Of a DNA stretch of 39,961 nucleotides, positions 8,287 to 16,408 are shown one piece after another. Numbering within the stretch: position 1 is the stretch's first letter; each line of letters starts with the position of its first letter. Source of the stretch: Actinomycetota bacterium (GTDB lineage: Bacteria; Actinomycetota; CADDZG01; WHSQ01); NCBI GenBank assembly GCA_009379915.1, contig WHSV01000027.1, forward strand, positions 1-39,961, in the 5' to 3' direction. The position numbers and the translations under genes are program-made. The notes beneath the pieces were generated by a model, which saw only the letters and a program-made list of their open reading frames with translations, was not told the DNA's origin and searched no databases.

Positions 8287-8832
8287 CTACCAGAGCTCTC
8301 CGGGCCGCCACTCGGCGCTGATGGGTGCCTTCGTGTTCAAGGCGGGCGTCGACTTCGTCTTGAGGATCATCACCGTGCCGTCTTCCTCCGCGGTCCGGGC
8401 GAGGGCGCCGTCTCTCATGCGGATGTAAGTCCGTCCCTTCCACGTCTCCCATCCGAGCTTCGCGTAGAAGCCGTTGACGCCGGTACTCAATCCGCCGAGC
8501 TGGTAGTTCTCGACCAAGAACTCGTTCACCGCCTGCATGACTTTGGTGCTGTGACCCCGTCCCTGCTGGTGCGGCCACGCCGCTACACCTTCCACATAGC
8601 CGGTGCGTAGTTGATGGCCCTGAGTGTGCAGTTCTCGGTCAACGACGCACGCGTGCGCCAGGACCTCCCCGGTTCCGAGGGCCATGAAGTGCAGAGCAGG
8701 TCCGATGTCATCCCAGTAACCCTCGAACGACTCGCCGAACGCGGCCTCCATGAGTCGGGTGATCTCCAGGAGGTCCCCTTCGGAGAGTTCGGCGGTCCGA
8801 GCGGTCTTGATCCCTGCCATGCGCAAAACCAT
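8287..8832 (-). CDS. GNAT acetyltransferase resembling aminoglycoside 2'-N-acetyltransferase AAC(2')-I
   Basis: 181 aa, the size of the chromosomal AAC(2')-I enzymes of mycobacteria. Recognisable shared features in order: LMEAAFGESF near residue 30, the central GYVEGVAAWPHQQGRG acetyl-CoA-binding segment, an ENYQLGGLST strand-helix, GWETWKGRTY, a DGTVMIL strand, and a C-terminal end of the type EWRPGELW. These match AAC(2') far better than a generic GNAT fold. Family function: transfer of acetyl from acetyl-CoA to the 2' amine of aminoglycosides, often with a native housekeeping substrate. Two ATGs (8832 and 8820) are possible and neither has a clear ribosome site. Resistance activity cannot be concluded from sequence alone. 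Confidence 0.8.
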   Translation of the reverse strand: MVLRMAGIKTARTAELSEGDLLEITRLMEAAFGESFEGYWDDIGPALHFMALGTGEVLAHACVVDRELHTQGHQLRTGYVEGVAAWPHQQGRGHSTKVMQAVNEFLVENYQLGGLSTGVNGFYAKLGWETWKGRTYIRMRDGALARTAEEDGTVMILKTKSTPALNTKAPISAEWRPGELW

Positions 8833-8951
8833 AGGCTCGCAGCTCGTTGCGACCTATACAGGTGATTCCAATTTCCTCGACCGTCGAGGGGGTCTGAAGC
8901 GTCTTTATGAGGAGAACGTCGTTCGGCCGGCCGGCGGTCGGAAACGGCCCT

Positions 8952-9260
8952 GAGGAGGAGAACTGTCTGCACCACCCGATCTGATCGCTCTTTGCAGGCG
9001 CCTGTACCCCGAACTCGTGGGTGTTTTGGGACTGTATTGCGGGGATCGGGCCGTTGCCGAGGAACTTGCCCAGGAGTGGCTCGCGAGAGTCTGCAGGGAT
9101 TGGCCGTGGAGCGTCATTCGATGACGAAGAGGCGGCCTTCAAGTTGCTGCGCGACCAGGCACGGCGCTCCCAACTAAAGATGGTCGAGATCGCCGAGGCT
9201 GTGCTGTCGAGCTACAAGCTTCTTCCGAGCGAATCAAGAGAGCGCGTTCCAGCCAAATAA
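8952..9260 (+). pseudogene. Remnant: sigma-70 region 2 fragment followed by a partial ANTAR domain in another frame
   Basis: After a strong ribosome-site-like GAGGAGGAG (8952-8960), the frame from 8963 reads as a short sigma region 2 start (LIALCRRLYPELVGVL, then DRAVAEELAQEWLARV) and stops at 9122-9124. It has no ATG or GTG at a sensible place. In a different frame, about 9111-9260 encodes the second half of an ANTAR RNA-binding domain (DDEEAAFKLLRDQARRSQ, then MVEIAEAVL). Neither piece is a complete domain. The simplest reading is a decayed gene or two truncated genes. A single-base error joining the two pieces into one novel protein is possible. Confidence is limited because the fragments are short. 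Confidence 0.5.
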
Positions 9261-9613
9261 AGGCACCAGCGACGTCACGTAGCTGAACGAGACAGGAACC
9301 TCGCCGGGAGCAGAGGAGCACGAACTAGACTCGAGGTTGTACGGAAGCACAACCGTTTCGGCCGAGGTCAAGGGTATCTCGGGGCCCGTGAAACTGTTCA
9401 TCCGCGTGGCCACAGTGGTGTTGGTGGCCGGGGCCCGAATGGCGTACTACGAAGCCTTCAGCCGACGCAGGTCCGCAGGTTCGTCGGCAAGCGAGCATCG
9501 CGCCGACGTTGATCTGGCAGCTATGTTGCGGGGTCGTTTGACGCGCACCGGCGTGGGTAGGCGCCGGAGGACGACCGGACTCCTTCAGCAATGGATACAG
9601 GCGGTGACTGCAT
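9261..9613. other. 353-bp stretch without a supported gene
   Basis: It lies between the ANTAR remnant and the zinc dehydrogenase. A 102-codon plus-strand frame beginning with TTG at 9337 overlaps the dehydrogenase start and shows no recognisable domain or ribosome site. A minus-strand frame here is antisense to the dehydrogenase. No clear promoter, repeat or RNA structure was recognised. It presumably holds the dehydrogenase promoter. Confidence 0.5.
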
Positions 9614-10801
9614 ATGAGGGCTGTGGCTTGGCACGGCAAGCGTGACGTAAGGGTGGACACCTTCCCGGATCCAAAGATCGAGCACCCTACGGATGCGATC
9701 GTGCGGATCACATCATCCGGCGTCTGTGGCTCCGACCTGCACCTGTACGAGATCATGGGACCGTTCATGGAAGCGGGCGACATCCTCGGCCATGAGCCTA
9801 TGGGGATCGTCGAGGAGGTCGGCAGCGCGGTCACGAACCTCGCGACCGGCGATCGAGTCGTTATTCCCTTCCAGATTGCGTGCGGGCACTGCTTCATGTG
9901 CGATCGGGGACTCCATACCCAATGCGAGACCACTCAGGTGCGAGAACAGGGGATGGGGGCCGCGCTGTTCGGCTACACAAAGCTCTACGGACAGGTGCCT
10001 GGCTCGCAGGCGGAGCTATTGCGCGTGCCTCAGGCTCAGTTCGGTCCTATTAAGGTGCCCGAGGGTCCACCCGACGATCGCTTCATCTATCTCTCGGACG
10101 TGCTCCCGACCGCGTGGCAGGCCGTTGCATACGCCGATGTCCCTGAAGGTGGCAGCCTTGTCGTGCTCGGCCTGGGGCCGATCGGCGACATGGCATGTCG
10201 CATCGCCCGCCATCTCGACGTCGCCCGCGTGATCGGAATCGACCTCGTGCCAGAGCGACTCGAGCGCGCCAGGACATTCGGTGTCGAGGCGCTCGATTTG
10301 CGGGAGTACGACACAGACATCGTCAAGGTGGTGCGTGATCTGACCGAGGGCAGGGGGCCCGATTCAGTGGTCGATGCAGTGGGGATGGAGGCGCATGGTG
10401 CTCCCGTTGCGAAGGTCGCGCAACACATCACGGGTTTCTTGCCGGATGCTTTGGCCACCAAGCTGATGGAGAAGGCAGGCGTCGATCGCCTGACGGCTTT
10501 CCATCTTGCGATCGAACTCGTTCGCCGGGGCGGAACCATCTCGCTCTCCGGCGTGTACGGGGGCCAAGCGGATCCGTTGCCGATGTTGACGCTCTTCGAC
10601 AAGCAGATTCAGTTGCGCATGGGACAGGCCAACGTAAAGCGATGGGTCGACGACATCCTGCCATTGGTCTCCGACGACTCGGATCCGCTCGGCGTCGAGA
10701 GCTTCGCAACCCATCGGCTTCCTCTCGAGGATGCGCCACGCGCCTACGAGATGTTCCAGAAGAAGCAAGACGGAGCGGTGAAGGTCCTTTTGCAGCCCTG
10801 A
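9614..10801 (+). CDS. Zinc-dependent alcohol dehydrogenase, glutathione-independent formaldehyde dehydrogenase-like
   Basis: 395-aa medium-chain dehydrogenase. Catalytic zinc ligands are seen in GVCGSDLH (Cys near 37) and GHEPMG (His-Glu near 60). The structural zinc is given by four cysteines in CGHCFMCDRGLHTQC. The NAD(P) site is GLGPIGDMACRIARH near residue 182. The extra length compared with common 350-aa alcohol dehydrogenases and the insertion around AQHITGFLPDALATKLMEKA match the formaldehyde dehydrogenase / FdhA-like branch, which oxidises formaldehyde or other aldehydes and alcohols with NAD. The exact substrate is not predictable. The start ATG follows an AGGCGGTGA stretch. It stands alone and converges with the ANTAR gene. 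Confidence 0.88.
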   Translation: MRAVAWHGKRDVRVDTFPDPKIEHPTDAIVRITSSGVCGSDLHLYEIMGPFMEAGDILGHEPMGIVEEVGSAVTNLATGDRVVIPFQIACGHCFMCDRGLHTQCETTQVREQGMGAALFGYTKLYGQVPGSQAELLRVPQAQFGPIKVPEGPPDDRFIYLSDVLPTAWQAVAYADVPEGGSLVVLGLGPIGDMACRIARHLDVARVIGIDLVPERLERARTFGVEALDLREYDTDIVKVVRDLTEGRGPDSVVDAVGMEAHGAPVAKVAQHITGFLPDALATKLMEKAGVDRLTAFHLAIELVRRGGTISLSGVYGGQADPLPMLTLFDKQIQLRMGQANVKRWVDDILPLVSDDSDPLGVESFATHRLPLEDAPRAYEMFQKKQDGAVKVLLQP

Positions 10802-10821
10802 AGGGCCGTGCCGAGAAGCGG

Positions 10822-11112
10822 CTACGGTTCTTCGTTCCCGGCTGGTTGGGCACCCTTTGCCAACCTCGCAGCGACGTCACGCAGCTTCACATTGCTGTGC
10901 TGGGACATGACCTTGAGAACTTCGAAGGCCTGCGTTTCATTGACACCTTCACGCTCGATGATGATTCCTATTGCTTTGCCGATCACCGTCCGGCTCCCGA
11001 GCGCAGCTCTCAGTCCATTGACTTCCTGCTCGAGAGCGAGGAGCTCCTCTCGCTTGATCTCCTCATGATCTTCCGGGACAAGAGGATCCCCGTGGACCGG
11101 GACATCCTGCAT
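10822..11112 (-). CDS. Stand-alone ANTAR-domain protein
   Basis: 96 aa. An N-terminal acidic helix (about residues 15-35) leads into an ANTAR domain at about 35-85: VNGLRAALGSRTVIGKAIGI, then the second and third helices with AFEVLKVMSQHSN and KLRDVAARLA. ANTAR domains bind paired RNA hairpins and act as antiterminators. They are usually fused to receiver or GAF sensor domains; here no sensor is present, so a partner protein may supply the signal (inference). The ATG at 11112 has GAGAGGAGA 5 nt upstream. It converges with the dehydrogenase, with about 20 bp between, and is divergent from the F420 gene. Confidence 0.83.
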   Translation of the reverse strand: MQDVPVHGDPLVPEDHEEIKREELLALEQEVNGLRAALGSRTVIGKAIGIIIEREGVNETQAFEVLKVMSQHSNVKLRDVAARLAKGAQPAGNEEP

Positions 11113-11320
11113 CGCCGTCTCCTCTCCGGACCAGTTGCATCATCGCCGAGTTCAGCGTACCTCGCGTGGCCTTCCGAGTAGTCGGGGTGCCCACACATTT
11201 ATGGCCATAGCGAGACCCGCCGCTGGATTGTTAACGGCGGGCCCCTCGCGACTCCCGGATGCCGCGGCGTCCGAGGTCACTGAGGTAACAGCTAACCGCT
11301 TGAGTCTCGTTGATTCAACC

Positions 11321-11334
11321 CGATTGGGGTACGA
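11321..11334 (+). promoter_or_regulatory. Putative alternative-sigma -10 box upstream of the F420 oxidoreductase
   Basis: CGATTGGGGTACGA ends 30 nt before the ATG at 11365. A 13-of-14 match (CGATCGGGGTACGA) lies at the same distance before the zinc-ribbon gene at 16774. The GGGTAC core resembles the -10 element of actinobacterial SigB/SigF-type general-stress promoters. A GTTG lies 14 nt upstream of the core here as a possible -35. Assignment is by resemblance only. Confidence 0.4.
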
Positions 11335-11364
11335 GTCACCCATCAGCTACGAGGAGGAAACCAC

Positions 11365-12315
11365 ATGCAAATCGGCTACAAACTCTCGAGTGAGGAGCAC
11401 GACCCCAGTGATCTTGTCCGTTATGCCACCCGTGCGGAGTCAATCGGCATGCGGTTTGCGCTCATCTCGGATCATTTCCATCCATGGATCGACCGGCAGG
11501 GACAGAGTCCTTTCGTGTGGGCGACGTTGGGTGGCATCGCTCATGCGACCAGCTCGCTACGGGTGGGAACAGCAGTGACCTGCCCGACCATCAGAATCCA
11601 CCCGGCCATCGTTGCTCAGGCCGCGGCCACGATCGCGGTCATGATGCCGGACAGATTTTTTCTCGGTGTAGGAACGGGCGAGAACCTCAACGAGCATGTA
11701 CTGGGGGACAAGTGGCCCGCGGTCGACACCAGGCTGGAGATGCTCGAGGAGGCGGTGGGCCTTATGCGCGAACTTTGGACGGGCAAGCAGGTGAGTTTCA
11801 AGGGAACGCACTTCGTCGCCGAGAACGCCCGACTCTATACGGGTCCCGACAATCCCATCGATGTGATTGTGGCGGCCAGTGGGAAGAAGGCCGGTGCTCT
11901 TGCAGGCAAGATCGGAGATGGCCTGATGGGCGTCGCGCCTCAGGAAGAGGTGCTGCAGACATTTGACGATCACGGCGGCTCAGGGAAACCTCGATACGCA
12001 GAGGTGCAGGTGTGCTGGGCTGAGAGCGAGGCCGAAGCGCGCAGAGTGGCGCATGAATGGTGGCCCAACGTCGGCATCAAAGGACAGCTCTCGCAGGAGT
12101 TGCCGCTTCCGGCCCACTTCGATCAGGCGGCGGAGATGGTGACGGAGGAGGACGTGGCGGAATCCGTTTCATGCGGTCCGGATCCCGAAGTCCATATCGA
12201 TGGTCTCAAGAAGTTTGCCGATGCGGGCTTCGATCATCTCGCCGTGCATCAGATCGGCCCCAACCAAGGAGGCTTCTTCGATTTCTATGAGAAGGAGGTT
12301 CTTGCCCGCTTGTAG
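11365..12315 (+). CDS. F420-dependent LLM-class oxidoreductase (F420 G6PDH-like family)
   Basis: 316-aa TIM-barrel protein of the luciferase-like family. Telling features are the start MQIGYKLSSEEH, SDHFHPW near residue 37, SSLRVGTAVTCP near 60, FFLGVGTGENLNEH near 100, and a C-terminal HQIGPNQGGFFDFYEKE. This pattern matches the group usually annotated as F420-dependent glucose-6-phosphate dehydrogenase-like (TIGR03557 type), which uses deazaflavin F420 for hydride transfer. The substrate of this member is unknown. It supports an F420-making host such as an actinomycete. The start ATG has GAGGAGGAAACC just upstream, a near-ideal ribosome site. The promoter box at 11321 suggests stress-type control. 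Confidence 0.88.
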   Translation: MQIGYKLSSEEHDPSDLVRYATRAESIGMRFALISDHFHPWIDRQGQSPFVWATLGGIAHATSSLRVGTAVTCPTIRIHPAIVAQAAATIAVMMPDRFFLGVGTGENLNEHVLGDKWPAVDTRLEMLEEAVGLMRELWTGKQVSFKGTHFVAENARLYTGPDNPIDVIVAASGKKAGALAGKIGDGLMGVAPQEEVLQTFDDHGGSGKPRYAEVQVCWAESEAEARRVAHEWWPNVGIKGQLSQELPLPAHFDQAAEMVTEEDVAESVSCGPDPEVHIDGLKKFADAGFDHLAVHQIGPNQGGFFDFYEKEVLARL

Positions 12316-12387
12316 CGTGCTGCCGGCTGCTGACGTGACGTCGGCGAGGAATGTCCGGGCAACGAGTGGAGTGACCCCCAGCTGTGC

Positions 12388-13440
12388 TCAGGGATTTGAC
12401 CCGCCTACGCCTTTGCGGATCTCCCGATTGCGCAGAAAGCCTCCCGCTTTCTTCTCCATGGGTGGAGTGTTGATGCCGGCCTTCTGCCGAAGACCATCGG
12501 TCAATTCGAGCAAGGTTGCGCGGGCGTCGTGGCGGGGTTTCCACCCGAGCTCCCTCTTGGCGCGTGACGCATCCATCAATGGGGCATTCGTTCCCATCTC
12601 CACCCATCCCGAGGGCGTGGGCTGAAATCTCAGCTTCCAAGCCACGTCTGCGAATCCTCTTAGGACATCCGGGCTGATCTTCAATACTCGAGCATCGAAC
12701 GTCTTTTCGATCAGCTCCGCTGTCACTAGCGGCTCGGTGGCGAGATTGAATGCACCACGAGCGTCGCCCAACAGGCTGAGCCGGTAGGCCTCAGCGACAT
12801 CTCCCGAGTGCACCACCTGCGTCGTGAGCTCGGGATGAAATGGAATCAACGGCAGCAAGTTGCGATTGAACAGCCAGGACGGGACGAAGGGACCAAAGAA
12901 GAGTCGACGGATCTCACTTGCGGCGTCGCGCTTGAACATGAGTGCCGGACGTATCCGGACGACCGCGATTTCGGGGTGCCGCTGTTCGAACTCGTCGAGA
13001 ATTCCCTCGACGGCAGCTTTATGGCGCGAGTAGAACGAGGTTGGAATGCCTCCCGTCGGCCACGACTCATCCCGACGATTGTGCTTGTCGGAGGGCGAGT
13101 ACGCACCGACTGACGATGCATAAACGATTCTGCCGACGCCGGCCCGTGACGCGGCGTCGAATACCAGACGGCTCCCTTCCACGTTTGTGCGCTCGACCTC
13201 GCCAAGGTTGCGTGAGGGCTGTATCGCCCACGCTAGATGGACGACACTGTCGGCTCCGGCGAAGACGGGTTCGAGATCGTCCTCGGCGATATCCGCTCGC
13301 CTCCATTGCACCTTGTCGAGCTCTGCGGATGGAAGCCGGCGGGCGACGCCCACGATGGATTCCACGTCCGGGTCGCTGCGCAGCAGATTGATCAAGCTGG
13401 TGCCGGCGTTTCCCGTCGCACCAACGACTACAACTCGCAT
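12388..13440 (-). CDS. NAD-dependent epimerase/dehydratase (extended SDR)
   Basis: 350 aa from an ATG at 13440 that has GAGGGAG 5 nt upstream; an in-frame start at 13464 lacks one. The Rossmann motif GATGNAG spans residues 7-13. The catalytic pair is Tyr137 and Lys141 (YSRHK), with the active-site Ser in YASSVGAYS near residue 110. The C-terminal half carries the substrate domain (LGWKPRHDARATLLEL). Extended SDRs of this kind act on nucleotide sugars, steroids or other alcohols. No neighbour identifies the substrate. It lies between the convergent F420 gene and a small plus-strand stress-type gene. Confidence 0.85.
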   Translation of the reverse strand: MRVVVVGATGNAGTSLINLLRSDPDVESIVGVARRLPSAELDKVQWRRADIAEDDLEPVFAGADSVVHLAWAIQPSRNLGEVERTNVEGSRLVFDAASRAGVGRIVYASSVGAYSPSDKHNRRDESWPTGGIPTSFYSRHKAAVEGILDEFEQRHPEIAVVRIRPALMFKRDAASEIRRLFFGPFVPSWLFNRNLLPLIPFHPELTTQVVHSGDVAEAYRLSLLGDARGAFNLATEPLVTAELIEKTFDARVLKISPDVLRGFADVAWKLRFQPTPSGWVEMGTNAPLMDASRAKRELGWKPRHDARATLLELTDGLRQKAGINTPPMEKKAGGFLRNREIRKGVGGSNP

Positions 13441-13632
13441 TGCTACTCCCTCGTGCTCGGACAAGATCGCAGAATTCCTCTACCCCCAGGGGGCCTGCAC
13501 AAGCGAGTTTCAGAGAGGGCATGGCTACTGCCCCGGTGCGAGCGAGATTCAAGCGTGGGGTAAGGCCCGAGGTCCTGATTGATTGGAAGGACCCGGGGAA
13601 TACGAAAGAAGAATCCGCATGGAGGTGAGGAC

Positions 13633-13862
13633 ATGCAAAGGACCACGGCAGTAGCGTTAAGAACGACAAGCAGTACGAGGGTCTCCGCAAGAAAGGCATG
13701 AGCAAGCAGAGGGCCGCGGCTATCTCGAACTCCGAGGGCTCGTCCAGCCGCGGAGGCAAGAAGTCACACAGCGGGGGACGCTCAACGACCAGTAGCAAGG
13801 CTGGGGGTACCAAGGCACAGAAGGCCGCCGCGGGGCGCAGGGGGGCGGAAGTCCAACAGTAG
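13633..13862 (+). pseudogene. DUF7218-like small basic protein with a frameshift right after the start codon
   Basis: The frame containing KNDKQYEGLRKKGMSK and RAAAISNS is the hallmark of a small actinobacterial protein family (DUF7218 by my recollection). It runs open to TAG at 13860-13862 but has no start codon of its own: a TGA precedes it at 13626. An ATG at 13633 with GGAGGTGAGG in front is in the wrong frame. Adding one G after that ATG would give the expected beginning MAKDHGSSVKNDKQ. So one base is missing, either by mutation or by sequencing error. The rest is a Ser/Gly/Lys-rich tail. Function in the family is unknown; the sequence suggests a small disordered, stress-type protein of about 76 aa. 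Confidence 0.65.
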
Positions 13863-13941
13863 CTAGCACTCCCGTTCCCAGCGCCCAGGTGTACGAAGAT
13901 CCCGCAACCCAGTCTGACAGTCCCCCGCGGCTGAGCTGGAT

Positions 13942-14934
13942 CTATGTCGAGACGCGCCGCTCCAGCCCGTCGCAAATCTTCAGTCCGAAGTCGATGCCCG
14001 AGAAATACTCAACACTTTGCATCCCTCCTGGGCTCTCGGCGTTGATCTCCACAACTTTGTCTCCGATCACGTCGATCCCAACGAAGAACATCCCGTCCTT
14101 CACCAACCTGTCCCGCATCATCTCGACGATCCTGAGCTCTTTTTCCGAGATCTGGGTTTCTTCTGGCTTGCCTCCAGTGCTGATGTTGGCGCGAACATCT
14201 GTGCCGCGTGGCACTCGTTTGAAGGCGGCGTAGGTCTTGTCCACCTTCATTAGTTCTCCTTCCAATAGGAACAACCTGAGATCGCCTTCTTCCGCTCCGG
14301 CGACGAATTCCTGCGCCGTGATGTAACCGTCCTCCTTGACGGCAGCGACGATCTGCTTGAGGTTTGGATCATTCTCATCCTCGATCAGGAATACGTTGCG
14401 CCCCTGAGCTCCATAGAGCGGTTTCACGATGGTTCTGCCAACACGTGCGACGAATTCTCGGATCTCTTCGAGGTGCCGAGTCACGAGGCTGCATGGTCTG
14501 ATCTCGGGCGGGAACTCCTGGAGGTAGAGCTTGCTGCCCGCACGCGACAAGCCCACAGGATCGTTTACGACCGTCACTTCTCTGTCCACCAGCATCTGTC
14601 CGAACACGACCCCCATGCTCGTGGCCCAGGGTCGCGCTTGGAGATCCTGGATGGAATCGTTCCTCAGCCATACCGCGTCGAAGTCATCAAGGACGATGGG
14701 AACTTGTTGCTCGTCATCCTGCGTACGTTCCAGGAAGGACTTCAGGTCGTCTCCTTGCTTGTAATCGCCTCGGTGTCCGCGGGCTCGCAGTTTCTCGTCG
14801 GGGTCGTAATCGACATCGCCGACTCCCACGTACCAGACTTCGTGGTCGCGTTTCGCAGCGGCCAACGCCAAGCGCGTCGTGGTGAATTCACTGTCTTCGG
14901 TGGCCACATCGTTTACGAAGAACGCAATCTTCAT
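13942..14934 (-). CDS. Glutathione synthase-like ATP-grasp ligase
   Basis: 330 aa. The N-terminal part (MKIAFFVNDV, then FDAVWLRNDS near residue 90) matches the pre-ATP-grasp domain of GshB. The ATP-grasp part has RTIVKPLYGAQGRNVFL near 170-185 for ATP binding, EGELMKVDKTYAAFKRVP, and the metal-binding end VVEINAESPGGMQ near 305. Family reaction: ATP-dependent joining of a carboxylate to an amine, in glutathione synthesis gamma-Glu-Cys with glycine. No GshA-like partner is seen nearby, and actinobacteria normally make mycothiol, so another peptide-like product is more likely (inference). Its ATG overlaps the stop of the QEGLA gene by ATGA, which implies a joint job. Confidence 0.85.
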   Translation of the reverse strand: MKIAFFVNDVATEDSEFTTTRLALAAAKRDHEVWYVGVGDVDYDPDEKLRARGHRGDYKQGDDLKSFLERTQDDEQQVPIVLDDFDAVWLRNDSIQDLQARPWATSMGVVFGQMLVDREVTVVNDPVGLSRAGSKLYLQEFPPEIRPCSLVTRHLEEIREFVARVGRTIVKPLYGAQGRNVFLIEDENDPNLKQIVAAVKEDGYITAQEFVAGAEEGDLRLFLLEGELMKVDKTYAAFKRVPRGTDVRANISTGGKPEETQISEKELRIVEMMRDRLVKDGMFFVGIDVIGDKVVEINAESPGGMQSVEYFSGIDFGLKICDGLERRVST

Positions 14935-16130
14935 GCGGCTTCGGAGCCCTCGATTAGATCCCGCACCCTCATTCCTTCATACGCGCGTTCGAGCCGCCTT
15001 CTTGCGTCGTGGCCCTCGGTCCATCGAGGGCGGATCCTGGCTGGCTGCAGGATCTCTCGTTCTATGAGTTCCTCGATGAGTGGGACGTTGTCGAGCGAGA
15101 GCTTGCCAACCAAGAGGGGTTCGATGGTCTTACGCTCCGAGATGAACTCGAGTAGCCGGGAGATCCCCCGGAGATAGATGACGTCTTTTGTGAGACCTCC
15201 GTTGCGAGCGATCCGTATGGTCACACCCCATGCTGTCTTAGGTGCAAGAGCATGTTCCTCGCGCAACTCCTTGAATATCTCAAGGAATTCGGCCCCATTG
15301 ATCAGCCTATCCACCGCAACTACACGGGCTGCGAGCAATCGCAGCCTCAGAGGATCCAGACCGCCGCAAACGAATTCGGCCAGCAATGCCAACCCCTCTT
15401 GAGTCTCGTCGTATCCAGGAAGTCCGACGGCCAAGAGCTTCAAAGGCTGTGCTCTCCCATTCTCGTAGGTGACGACGTGCGTTCCCACCTCGTGCTGGAT
15501 GAGTGCATTGACGCGCCTGCTCCGGAAGACAGCGGACGCGGGAACCAGGAATCGTCCGTGTGAAACCATGAGATCGGATAGGTCGGATCGAACCTCCAAC
15601 TCGGCTGTAAAACCGGGGTGGCGGGCCCGGTAGGAGTCGATTTCCTGTTGCGCAGTCTCTGCAAAGGCGGCGGCCGTCACGTAACTGTCCCGAGGCGGCG
15701 ACACAGAAATCTTTTCTAGAAGTTCCGTTGCATCAGCGACCAGCGCCTCTCCTACGTCACCGAAGAGCTGCAGCGACCCGTACATGAACCTGGAGGTGTC
15801 TCGGTCTTCTAGGAGCATGATCTCTCGCATGATCTCGTCTCTCTTCGCGAGAAAGAGATTTTCGAGGGCCGGATCTTCGACTCGTTCGATCTCTAGGTCG
15901 TAAAGCCGTCGCTTGACAAGATCGGGCTCGAAACTCAGCGGCCTCGATTGCATAGCCGGCGCGCTGGCGAAACCACCTCGCTCGAAGTCCGCCCACGCCT
16001 CCGATGCGTTGACGGGCGTGAGGTTCAAGAGGAGATTTATGTCTCGCTCCATCTCGGTGAGAGCGTGGTCGATCTCGAGGGCATGAGAGAGATCGGTCGG
16101 AGGCCACTGGTCCGTATTCGTGTCTGCCAT
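14931..16130 (-). CDS. QEGLA-motif zinc peptidase-like protein (DUF1704)
   Basis: 399 aa. It carries the metal motif HEVGTH at residues 213-218 (HExxxH spacing, as in DUF1704 proteins and the tubulin tyrosine carboxypeptidase MATCAP) and the family signature QEGLA at 244-248. The N-terminal 120 residues are helical and acidic. Members were first noted as flavohemoglobin expression modulators, but the fold suggests removal of a C-terminal residue from a peptide or protein. Coupling to the downstream ATP-grasp ligase fits a make/remove pair for a peptide-like tag or metabolite, as has been proposed for similar neighbourhoods. The start ATG at 16130 has only a weak ribosome site. Confidence 0.85.
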   Translation of the reverse strand: MADTNTDQWPPTDLSHALEIDHALTEMERDINLLLNLTPVNASEAWADFERGGFASAPAMQSRPLSFEPDLVKRRLYDLEIERVEDPALENLFLAKRDEIMREIMLLEDRDTSRFMYGSLQLFGDVGEALVADATELLEKISVSPPRDSYVTAAAFAETAQQEIDSYRARHPGFTAELEVRSDLSDLMVSHGRFLVPASAVFRSRRVNALIQHEVGTHVVTYENGRAQPLKLLAVGLPGYDETQEGLALLAEFVCGGLDPLRLRLLAARVVAVDRLINGAEFLEIFKELREEHALAPKTAWGVTIRIARNGGLTKDVIYLRGISRLLEFISERKTIEPLLVGKLSLDNVPLIEELIEREILQPARIRPRWTEGHDARRRLERAYEGMRVRDLIEGSEAA

Positions 16131-16408
16131 GCGCTACCACTTACCCATCGCCTTCGACCATGAATCGAGCCCCGCTACAGCTTCGCTCGCCTTATCCGTC
16201 GGCGTACGACGATAGGCGTGCCACATCAACGTGGGCTTGACCCGACCGACGAATTTTCAAGACGGACAACCGCCAAGGCGACGAGCAGAAACGGAGCAGG
16301 GCTTAATCATCGTGGGCAACATGGGTATGCAACCAGCACCTACCAAGATGTGGCGTGAATGGGATCCGTAGACGCTAGCCGTGTCGGTACAACGAGGAGG
16401 CGTGCTGC

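Noticed and set aside
13067-13975. 302-codon minus-strand frame overlapping the SDR and ATP-grasp genes
   Set aside because: It covers parts of two real genes in another frame and contains the antisense of the DUF7218-like gene; no domain seen.
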